Below, one piece after another: positions 12,201 to 24,200 of a stretch of 64,000 nucleotides of DNA. This DNA comes from Sitta carolinensis (lineage: Eukaryota > Chordata > Aves > Passeriformes > Sittidae). Position numbers and translations under genes: made by a program. The stretch covers positions 115,619,187 to 115,683,186 of the forward strand of contig CM063283.1 of the NCBI GenBank assembly GCA_032173965.1. The letters are read 5' to 3'. Within the stretch, counting starts at the first letter, position 1. Each line of letters starts with the position of its first letter. The notes under the pieces were generated by a model that was given only the letters and a program-made list of their open reading frames with translations, was not told the DNA's origin and searched no databases.

Positions 12201-15200
12201 GGGTTTGGTATGGGCTGCAGGGAAAACACACACAGGGAAATGGGTTTGGTATGGGGCTGCAGGGAAAAACACACAGGGAAAAGGGTTTGGTATGGGCTGC
12301 AGGGAAAAACACACAGGGAAAAGGGTTTGGTATGGGCTGCAGGGAAAACACACAGGGAAAAGGGTTTGTTATGGGGCTGCAGGGAAAAACACACAGGGAA
12401 AAGGGTTTGGTATGGGGCTGCAGGGAAAACATACACAGGGAAAAGGGTTTGGTATGGGGCTGCAGGGAAAACACACAGGGAAAAGGGTTTTCTTATGGGG
12501 TGGGGAAAAAAACACACAGAAAATGTGTTTATTTTGGGGTTGGGAAAAAAACCACAGGGAAATGAGTTTATTATGGGGCTGGAGGGAAAAAAAACACAGG
12601 GAAATGGGTTTGTTCTGGGGTTGGGAAAAAAACACACAGGGAAAATGGTTTTATTCTAGAGCAAGAAGAAAAAATCACAGGGAAAATGGTTTTATTCTGG
12701 GCTGGAAAAAAAAACACAGGGAAAAAGGTTTTATTCTAGAGAAATATTTTCTATTTTCTAGAGGAAAACCACAGAGAGCCCCTGAGTGGAACTGCTTTGC
12801 CAGGAACGTTTGAAAACGATCCTTTGGCAGGGTTTCAGCAAGCCCTGATCATTTTTCAGGTTTCATTTGTGTGATTCCCCCACCTAAAAAGGTAAAACAG
12901 GGGAAGCAGGTCAGTGTTTGAGCTGGGGAAACCCTCGAGGGCAGTGTCCAGCTGAGCCAGAGCCTGACAGGCAGGAACAGTTTGGGCTCCTTCGCCATGG
13001 AAGTGGCACGGCCAGGAATTGACCCCAGGAATTCAGATTTCCCAAAGTGAGCCAGGACATTCCCAGCACCCAAACACTCCTCCCTGCTCTTGGGGCTCAC
13101 TGGCCACGCTCAACTTGGCACCTTTTGCTCCTTGGATGTGGAATCCCAAAAATCCCAGAGGTGGGAAGAGCCCTTTGGGATCATCCAGAGTCACTGAGCA
13201 CCAAACCCTGTCCCCAAGGGCACAGCCACACTGCTGGGGACAATTCCAGGAACCCAACCCTCCCTGGGCAGCTCAGCCAGTGCCTGACAACTCTGGGAGG
13301 GGAAAATTATTTCTGATTTCTGATCTGCCCCTCCCCTGGTGCCATTTGAGGTTGTTCCCTCTTGTCCTTTCCTCATTCCTGTGTTTCTCCCTCCTGGCAG
13401 GAATTGTGGGGAGCAATGAGGGCCCCCTGAGCCTCCTCTGCTCCAGGCTGAGCCCCTGCCCAGCTCCTCAGGGATTCTCCACCCTGCCCAGCTCCTCAGG
13501 GATTCTCCAGCCCCTGCCCAGCTCCTCAGGGATTCTCCATCCCTGCCCAGCTCCTCAGGGATTCTTCACAGCCCTCCCAGCTCCTCAGGAATTCTCCATC
13601 CCTGCCCAGCTCCCTCAGGAATTCTCATCCCTTCCAGCTCCTCAGGAATTCTCCATTCCCTCAGGAATTCTCCACTTCCTCCCAGATCCTCCCTCAGCTC
13701 CCTCAGGAATTCTCCAGCCCCTTCCCTGGACACGTTCCAGCCCCTCCAGGTCCTTTCTGAAGTGGGATTTTGATCCAATTCCCACAAGAACACAGATTTC
13801 CCTTTGTCATGGTTTCAACCCCAAACCAGGCAGAAGCCCCAGTTTGTGTTCTGGTTTTGGTTTTTTGCCAACTGGGAATTGAAATGCTTTCTAAATGATC
13901 CAATAAAATGTCACTCTCAAAAGCAGCCAGCTCACTTCTGTGGGCTGGTCAAACCAACACCCCCTTCAATCCCTGCCCTAATTTAGATGACACCCATTTC
14001 CCTAAAAAAGAGAAAAAAGGAAGAGTTTCTGCCCCTGCTCTTCACAGGAGAGCTCTGGGTGCTCTGCAGGACACAGATAATTCCTTGGAAACCAGTTCAC
14101 AATGACAACACCTCAAAAAAAAAAAAAAAAAAAATCCCTGGATCAGGGCAATCCCAACAGAACAATCCTACAGTAAAACCAAAATCATCCCACCAAGGAA
14201 AAAACACAGCCCCCAGCTTTCAAAGCACACAGGAGCAGTTCCACAGTGACAGCACCAATGAATTAAAGCCCATCTCTGACAGTTCTGGTAGGGTTAAATA
14301 ACAAATAAGAAGTGCTCATACCTGAGCTTGTGAGGAGTTTTCCCAGAAGACCAGGTTGTATTTAAATCTTAGATCATTGAGCCACATTTTTTTCACCTGA
14401 TTTGCTTCAGGAGGAGAAACTTTGATTTCTATGACTCCATTTGAGGATTTCAATTCCAGTCCTGGTGGACCAATCTGAGCTGCAAATATGGAAAGAAAAA
14501 AAGAAGTTAAACATGTCTACTTTGAGAAAATACACCCCAAATGCAGTTTACAGTAATAAAGCTAAAGTACCTGCTCATGGGATCTTATTTTTAATTCTTT
14601 TGAATGTTCACCTACAGGATCTTAAGTTTTCATGACTCGGGCAGTTTCTGAAAGAAATTTAACCTAACAACCACCTACCATCACCTGGTTCTAAAAGCAG
14701 TTAAAATGGAATATTACCAGGAAATGTTTTCCAAAGAAAAAAAATAAATATAAATTACTCTAAAGCCTGCAAGGCAAGAGACTTAGCTCAGTCCAATAAA
14801 TCCAGCATCAAAGGATGGCCCCAGTATCATACTGGAAGTGCTGAAAAGCCACAAACTTCCCAAAAAGTGTCCTTGGAGCAACCTGGTGTGTGGATGGTGT
14901 CCCTGCCATGGCAGGAGGTGGAATGGGATGGGCTTCAAGGCCCCTCCCAGTCCAGACCAGCTTGGGATTCTTCAAAAATCTACTGTCACAAAGGATTTTG
15001 CCAAGATATAATCTGAGAAAATACAGAGAGATGGGAAATTCAGTGAGGAAACCAGCAGCACTTGGAATAGTTTTCCCTTTCCAGAAAAGACAGAACTGCA
15101 GCATTGCATGAGCTGCAGATGCTGGGGTTATGTTGGGAAACCCACCCTGTCCTGCTCTTACCAGCAGGGGAAAACACAGGTGGTTTATCCACAATCCATA

Positions 15201-18200
15201 ATCCCAGACTGCTTTGGGTTGGAACGACCTTAAATCCCATCCCATTACCCCATCCCATCCCAGTCCCTGTTCTCATCCCCATCCTATCCCATTCCATCCA
15301 ATCGATCCCATCCCAGTCCCTGTTCTCATCCCCTTATCCAATCCCATCCCATTCCATCCCAGTCCCTGTTCCCATCCCCATCCCATTACCCCATCCCATC
15401 CCAGTCCCTGTTCTCATCCCTTAGCCAATCCCATCCCATCCCCTTATCCAATCCTATCCCATTTCATCCCAGTCCCTGTTCCCATCCTATCCCATCCCAT
15501 CCAATCGATCCCATTGATCCCGTCCCCTTATCCCATCCCATCCCATCCCATTATCCCATCCCAAGGACCCCTGCCCCTGCCCCAGGCTGCTCCAGCCCCA
15601 GTGTCCAGCCTGGCCTGGGGCACTGCCAGGGATCCAGGGGCAGCCACAGCTGCTCTGGCAATTCCAACCCCTCCCAGGGAACAATTCCTGCCCCCAATCC
15701 CAGCCAATCCCACTCTGCAGCCATTCCCTGTGCCCTGTCCCTCCCTGCCTTGTCCCCAGTCCCTCCCCAGCTCTCCTGGAGCCCCTCCAGGCCCTGCCAG
15801 GGGCTCTGAGTTCTCCCTGCAGCTTCTCCTCTCCAGCTGAGCCCCCCAGCTCTGCCAGCCTGGCTCCAGAGGGGCTCCAGCCTGGAGCAGCCCCGGGCCC
15901 CTCTGGGCTCTCCAGCAGCTCCAGCTCCTGCTGCTGTTCTGTCCCAGGGTGGGGGCTCTGCAGTGGGCTCCCACCGGGGCAGGGAGAGAGCAGACCCCTG
16001 CCCTGAGGTGCTAAAGGAGCCCCAGTGTCCCCGGAGCTCGTACCCTCGTGTTCAGGCACCATCTCCAGCACGCTGGACCAGGGGGACACCAGGGGCCCTG
16101 CCTGGGCCCGCACACGCAGGTAGTGGGGGTCGTAGTACTCGGAGATGGCCGAGGAGAAGTCACAGGCCGTGCCAACCACAGCCTGGCACCCGGGCAGCTG
16201 CTGCCAGCCCCCCTCCTCCAGCTCCGGCCTGCGGGACAGAGACAGCCCGGGGTCACCACACAACAGCTGGGACAGACAGACAACAGCCCGGGATAGACAG
16301 ACAACAGCCCGGGATAGACAGACAACAGCCCAGGAAGACAGACAACAGCCCGGGATAGACAGACAACAGCCCGGGACAGACAGACAACAGCCCGGGATAG
16401 ACAGACAACAGCCTGGGACAGACAGACAACAGCCCGGGATAGACAGACAGCCTGGGATAGACAGACAACAGCCTGGGATAGACAGACAACAGCCCGGGAT
16501 AGACAGACAACAGCCCGAGACAGACAGACAACAGCCCGGGATAGACAGACAACAGCCCGGGATAGACAGACAACAGCCCGGGATAGACAGACAAGCCTGG
16601 GATAGACAGACAACAGCCCGGGATAGACAGAACAGCCTGGGATAGACAGACAACAGCCGGGATAGACAGACAACAGCCTGGGATAGACAGACAACAGCCG
16701 GGACAGACAGACAAGGCTGGGACAGACAGACAACAGCCCGGGATAGACAGACAACAGCCCGGGATAGACAGACAACAGCCAGGACAGACAGACAACAGCC
16801 TGGGATAGACAGACAGCCTGGGATAGACAGACAACAGCCGGAGTAACAACGGGATAGACAGACAACAGCCGGGTACAGACAGACAACAGCCCGGGATAGA
16901 CAGACAACAGCCTGGGATAGACAGACAACAGCCGGGATAGACAGACAACAGCCCGGGATAGACAGACAAGCCTGGGATAGACAGACAACAGCCTGGGACA
17001 GACAGACAACAGCCTGGGATAGACAGACAACAGCCCGGGATAGACAGACAGCCTGGGATAGACAGACAAGCCGGGATAGACAGACAGCCTGGGATAGACA
17101 GAACAGCCCGGGATAGACAGAACAGCCTGGGATAGACAGACAACAGCCCGGGATAGACAGACAACAGCCCGGGATAGACAGACAACAGCCGGGATAGACA
17201 GACAACAGCCCGGGATAGACAGACAACAGCCCGGGACAGACAGACAACAGCCCGGGACAGACAGACAACAGCCGGGATAGACAGACAACACCCGGGACAG
17301 ACAGACAACAGCCCGGGACAGACAGACAACAGCCCGGGATAGACAGACAACAGCCCGGGATAGACAGACAGCCGGGATAAAGATAAACAATACCCTGGGA
17401 TAGACAGACAACAGCCTGGGATAAACAACACCCCCAGATAAACAACACCCCAGATAAACAACACGCCGGTATTCACGAAGCTGATCCATATTCAAACATT
17501 CCTTTGAGCTGACATGCCCCGGGAATTGTTTCTCTCAGCTGCACCCCTGAGCTCACAGTGCAGGTGGGATTTGGAGAGGTCTGTATTTTATTTCCTCACA
17601 AGGCCCCTGCCCTGTGCTGTGACAGCTGCTGGCAGCTGAAGGGGCAGTGATTTCTCTGCTCTTTTGCCTGGTTCTTTTCAATGGTATCTTCTACACACTT
17701 ATAAATACTTTCAATCAATCAGCTGTTTCACTATTGTCAGTTAGCTACAAAAATAAAGGCATTGATTTTCACATACTAATTAGTTATCACATATGGAGTT
17801 GTTATATAACTACAATTAACTTTGCAAAAGTTAATGTTCTCCTTTTTTACCTATTTTTCAAAAGCCTAAACTTTATATATATTTGTCACACTGAGACAAT
17901 CTACTCAGGAATTAGGGTGTTAACTATCAAAGGTTGATAAATAATACATATAAAGGTTGACAAATATATAATACATATATAATTACATGTATATATTAAA
18001 TAATACACATATATAGTACATGTATATTATATATAATACATATATAATACATGTATTATATATAATACACATATATTATCATATAAATATATATTATAAT
18101 ATATAATACATATATAATATAATACATATATATATATATATAATACACATAATTATATATATAAATGCTGAAAAATTTATTATAGCAAAAGCAGTTAAAA

Positions 18201-21200
18201 AGAGATTACAAATTGTTCTAGATCCAAATAATTTGCAAAAGCCAATAACAGGCAAAGCAAGTAACTACACAGTTATTTATAACACACCCCCAGGATAAAC
18301 AGCCCTGGGATAAATCCAACCCACAGTTAAAGCCCTGAAATTATTTTTCTTTTCTTCTTAATTTTAATAAAATCACCCCTTTTCATGCTGCTTTATCACC
18401 AGTGTTATCTCCTCAGAAATTATCCTACAACTGCCAGAACACAGAATTACATCCTCAGGATTATTGTATTTCCTAGCCTGGCCAAGATTTTTGTAATTTA
18501 TGGGGAGAAATTTTCCAGTCTTGACAGGAGTGGTTAAAGGAGCATAAAACCAGCAGAACTCCACTAATTATAACATGAGCCAGGAATGCAAATTAAGGGA
18601 AAATAAAAACACAGAGGTGAAAAGCGGAGTTCAGCAACAATCAGGTTTTGAGCAGCTCTTTTATAATCAGCACACATCCACACCTCAGTGAAGAAAGAGA
18701 TTTACAGAGACATTTAAAATGTCCTGGCCAAAAAAAGGAGGCACAGACTTGGAAGCAGTAATTGTTTATCCTCCACTCCTACCTTTTCTTTCAGACCAGT
18801 CTGACACTTTTTTAAAATAAATCCATCTTCAAAGCAGCTGCTCTCATCTACATATTGGAAAAGAACTGTTTTTTTAAAACCCAAATCCCAGAATGGTTTG
18901 GGTTGGGAGGGCCCTTAAAGCCCACCCCTGCCACAACCCCAGGGTGCTCAGAATTTCAGTAATTTTATCTCAGCAATGTTTTTCAATGTTTACTTGTCAG
19001 GAAAGTGCCACAAAATGCCTGTGCTAACGTGTGCAAAAGAACTGGGATATGGTTTTCCTTGGAAGGAAACCAAGCAAATGTTTAAGAACAGATCTTAAAC
19101 TGTTTTGTCTGGGGATTAAACTTGCAGCTGAGAAACGGGGGTTAATGACCACTGAGAAATTAGCTGAAAGCTACACTGAAAATTCCCTCAAATCCTCAGT
19201 GTGTGGTCACTGTCGGAACCCAGGATGCAGAGAAGATTTCCCTGCATGGTTTGAAGGGTGCAACCCCCCTGACAAACACAGCTTTGAACCTTGGGCCATG
19301 GGAAGGGCTGCCCAGGCCTTGGGATGGAACAGAATTGTCAAGAATGTCAATGAGATAGGAGCAAAATGTAATTGATCACAGGGTGAGGAATTTAGATTTT
19401 GGCTTTGTTAGGATGGGAAGTAAGATGGAAGCCTTGTGGTTTTTGGGCTTCTTCTCCTCCTCCATCCCCTCCCTGTCCTGCAGGGTTTGGGGCACAGGAA
19501 CATTGGGCACAATTTGCCTCAGGGCAGAGTTACAGGAATAGAAATTGAGTTGGTTATTGGTAGAAAATAGAAATAATGAACGTTCTTGGTGATAATTGGG
19601 TGAATTCTCTTTAAGAGAACCTTGATCCCATTGACTGGGGCTTTTGGTGCCTTTTCTCCCTCACCCTGAGCCTGGAGTGCTGAGATTGCTGATAAGAAAA
19701 TAATGAACAACCTGGAGAAGGAGAACAACCAAGAGCCCAGTCTGCCTGCTTTCCTAATGAGCACTTCTGCAAAATTTGGATTTTTTGGGTTTGTTAGGAT
19801 GGTAAGTAGATGACACAAGATGGGAGCCTTGTGGTTTTTAGGCTTCCTCCTCCCCCATCCCCTCCCCGTTCTGCAGGGTTTGGGGCACAGGAACATTGGG
19901 CACAATTTGCCTCAGTGCAGAGTTAGGTGAGTAGAAATTGAGTTGGTTATTGGTAGAAAATAGAAATAATGAACGTTCTTGGTGATAATTGGGTGAATTC
20001 TCTTTAAGAGAACCTTGATCCCATTGACTGGGGCTTTTGGTGCCTTTTCTCCCTCACCCTGAGCTGGGGTAAAGCCTGGAGTGCTGAGATTGCTGATAAG
20101 GAAACAATGAACAGCCTGGAGAAGGAGAACAACCAAGAGCCCAGTCTGCCTGTTTTCCTAATGAGCACTTCTGCAAAAACCCCTTCCCAGCTGGGGAGAG
20201 GCTGTGGGAGTGGAAGGGCTGCCAGAAATGCAGAAACCAATCAAAGCAGAACCCAAACCCAGTGCCAAGTGGACCCCAACTCTCCAAAGCAGAACCTGAC
20301 CCAACCCAAACCCCAGTGCCAAGTGGACCCCAACTCTCCAAAGCAGAGCGTGACCCAACCCAACCCCCAGTGCCAAGTGGACCCCAACTCTCCAAAGCAG
20401 AACCAGACCCCAACCCAACCCCCAGTGCCAAGTGGACCCAAACTCTCCAAAGCAGAGCGTGACCCAACCCAACCCCCAGTGCCAAGTGGACCCCAACTCT
20501 TCCAAGCAGAACCAGACCCCAACCCAACCCCAGTGCCAAGTGGACCCCAACTCTTCCAAGCAGAACCAGACCCCAACCCAACCCCCAGTGCCAAGTGGAC
20601 CCAAACCCCTCTCCAAAGCAGAGTGTGACCCCAACCCAAACCCCAGTGCCAAGTGGACCCCAACTCCCCAAAGCAGAGTGTGACCCAACCCAACCCCCAG
20701 TGCCAAGTGGACCCCAACTCCCCAAAGCAGAGTGTGACCCCAACCCAAGCCGCAGTGCCAAGTGGACCCCAACTCCCCAAAGCAGAGTGTGACCCAACCC
20801 AAGCCGCAGTGGCAGTGAAGGGCCCGGGAGCCCCCGGCGCAGCAGCAGCCGCTGCCCCCAGCGCCGCAGTGCAGAGGGTCCCGTGGGGGCTCCTGCTGGC
20901 CCACTCACCACTGGAACTGGGCCCAGAAGGCCAGGCCGGGCGGGCTGTGCCCGTACTCCCAGCTCAGGGTGAAGTTGGTGTTGAGCACGCGCACCCGCAG
21001 GGCCCGCGGGCTGGGCAGGCTGAGCGCACCTGCAGAGAGAGGGATTACAGTGGATAAACCACGGGAGGGGACGGGATACCGGGATGGGGACGGGATAACG
21101 GGAGGGGGACGGGATAACGGGAGGGGGACGGGATAACGGGATGGGGACGGGATAACGGGAGGGGGACGGGATACGGGAGGGGGACGGGATACCGGGAGAG

Positions 21201-24200
21201 GGACGAGGGAAGGAAGGGAAGGGAAGGGAAGGGAAGGGAAGGGAAGGGAAGGGAAGGGAAGGGAAGGGAAGGGAAGGGAGAAGGGAAGGGAAGGGAAGGG
21301 AAGGGAAGGGAAGGGAAGGGAAGGGAAGGGAAGGAAGGAAGGAAGGGAAGGGAAGGGAAGGGAAGGGAAGGAGGGAAGGGAAGGAGGGAAGGAAGGGAAG
21401 GGAAGGGAAGGGAAGGGAAGGGAAGGGAGTAAAATAAAAAAAAAAATTAAAAAAAAAATTTAAAAAATTAAAAAAAAAAAATAAAGTAATATGAAGTAAA
21501 ATAAACTAACCAAGTGAAGTAAAGTGAAGTAAAACAAAGTAAAATAAAATAAAGTAAAATAAAATACAGTGAAGTAAAATAAAATGAAGTAAAGTGAAGT
21601 GAAATGAAATAAAGTAAAATAAAGTGAAGTAACATAAAGTTAACATAAAGTAACATAAAGTGAAGTAAAGCAAAGTTCAAGTAAAATAGAGAAGAGAAGA
21701 GAAGAGAAGGTAAAGTGAAGGTAAAGAAAAGTAAAGAAAAGTAAAGAAAAGTAAAGAAAAGTAAAGAAAAGTAAAGAAAAGTAAAGAAAAGTAAAGAAAA
21801 GTAAAGAAAAGTAAAGAAAAGTAAAAGTAAAGTAAAAGTAAAGTAAAAGTAAAGTAAAAGTAAAGTAAAAGTAAAGTAAAAGTAAAGTAAAAGTAAAGTA
21901 AAAGTAAAGTAAAAGTAAAGTAAAGTAAAACAACAAAATAAAATTAAAAAAGAAAAAAAACCCAAACAAAATAAAAAGTAAAATAAAAAATAAACTAAAA
22001 TTAAATTAAAGAAAATAAAAGAAAATATTACAATAATAAAATAAACTTTTAAGATATATTTAAAATAAAATATTAAAATAAAATAAAGTATTTCAATAAA
22101 AAGCAAATAAAATAGTAAATATTAAGATAAAATTAAAATAAAATATTAAAGTTTTACAATAAAAAGCAAGTTAAATATTAGGACGAAATTAGAATATAAA
22201 AATAAAAAGCAAATAAAATATTAAGATAAAATTAAAGATATTACAATAAAAAAAATTAAAATTAATACAATATAGCAATAGTTAAAATAAATTAAAATTT
22301 AAAATCGAATTAAAATAAAATAAATAAGAGAAACATTAAATTAGCCTAAAAGAAAACAAAATAAAAAGTAAAAATTAAATAGATATAAAATTAAAATATA
22401 ATTAAAAAAAAATTAAAATACATTAAATAAGTAAAATGCAATAAAATACAATAAAATATTACAATTAAAATGTAAATATAATAAAAATTAAAATACGGCC
22501 AAATTGAAATAAAAATAACTCCAGAAAGCACAAAAGCACAGAAGCCAAATAATTCCCCAAAACCTTGGGGCTCCCACTACAGAACTCATTCCCACCAGGC
22601 AGGAATTTGTTCCTCTGCCACACTGAGACCAACCCAGAGAAGGCCAAAGCACATCTGCTCACAAAATAAGAAAACAGAGGAAAAAGCAGATTTTTTTCCC
22701 CAGTTATTTCTCCAATAATAATTTTATTGGAGAATTAAACAATAATTTGGCCACAATTCAGCCCAAAGCCCTGTGACAAAAAGGGCCCCACTACATTTCA
22801 ATATTAGAGGGGTTTTGTTTGACCTGGGGCAGAAATTCAATATTCAATGGAGCTTTCCCATTTCCTCAAATCTTTAATCTCCCCATCTTTTCAAGTCCTT
22901 AATTTTTCCATCATTTCAAATCCTTCATTTCCTATCTTTTCAAATCCTTAATTTTCCCACCTTTTCAAGTCCTTTATTTCCCACCTTTTCAAATCTTTTA
23001 ATTTCTCCACCTTTTCAAATCCTTCATTTCCACATCTTTTCAAATCCTTCTTTTCCCCACCTTCTCAAATCCTTTTTTCAAACCAAGGGAAAGCAATTTT
23101 AAACCAAACTCTTTTAATTCTTTAAGTCAAATTTCCAGCTTCCTGAAGGAATTCCATTGTCTCTTTGGTATTCCTTCCAAATGGTTCAACTTGCTTGAAG
23201 CAGTGTAAAAAAAAAAATACAATTATCACAATAAGCTGGCTGAGATGAATTAATGGAAATCTAATTTAAATGAGACACGAGCTGATCTTTTCTAATTAGC
23301 ACTGCTGTGCCCTGGTACTTTTGGGGTTTTCTAAAACCACCCAGCAAAGCAGTGCTGTGTAACTTCTGTGTCGAATTTTTAATTTTTTTGCTGATTTTTT
23401 ATCCCTCCTCTCTCTGCCCTGCACGTTTTCCTGTTCAACACCACTGGCACTTTTTTGTATTAATTCAGTTTTTTTGTATTAATCCAGTTTCTTGGATTCT
23501 CCACCCTACAGACAGGAATCTGTGACCCAGCCTTCCACATATTCCCCTCTTTCCAATGAGTTTTGGGCTCGCTTCCCTAAATTAATTCCATTTAAATTAA
23601 GGAAATCATGATTTATCCAACGAACAGCTAGGCAGGAAGGAAGGAGCAAACTCAGTGATGTCGAATCAGCTGAGGAATTTTGAGATTTAGGTCATAACTC
23701 GATATGCAAAGAAAAAAACCTAAAAATCAAGATTTCTTCCTTGAGCATTTTATTAATGATTAAAAGCCAGACTTTAATTTAAAACTAATTCCTGCTTGTT
23801 CCCTTGAGCATGGTGACACTTTGGTTCTGAAAATGATAAGGGATTAGATTTCAGTGGAAGCAAGGGATTAAAAAACAGAAATTATTTCAGCACATCCTTC
23901 CCTGTTAAATTCCACTAACAGAACCAACTGTTTAAAATTTAATTAATTAATTTAATTAAATCATTAATTAATTTAAATAAATAATGATTTTTCCCAATGA
24001 ACAGCTAGGCAGGCAGGAAGGAGCAAACTCAGTGATGTTGAATCAGCTGAGGAATTTTGTGATTTAGGTCGTAACTCGATATACAAAAAAAACCCTAAAA
24101 ATCAAGATTTCTTCCTGGAGCATTTTATTAATGATTAAAAGCCAGACTTTAATTCAAAACTAATTCCTCTTGTTCCCTTGAGCATGGTGACACTTTGGTT

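Noticed and set aside
8337..12660. Very long open frames on both strands (over 1200 codons) with CVFPCSPYQTLFP-like repeats
   Set aside because: They follow the 40 bp minisatellite in several frames on both strands at once, which marks a stop-poor repeat rather than a protein.
16255..17460. CRISPR-like regular spacing
   Set aside because: The 21 bp units are contiguous with no unique spacers, in a vertebrate intron.
15487..17495. Open frames of 400-650 codons rich in VCLSRAV and related repeats
   Set aside because: Array-derived; only the exon 3 segment inside has family and splice support.
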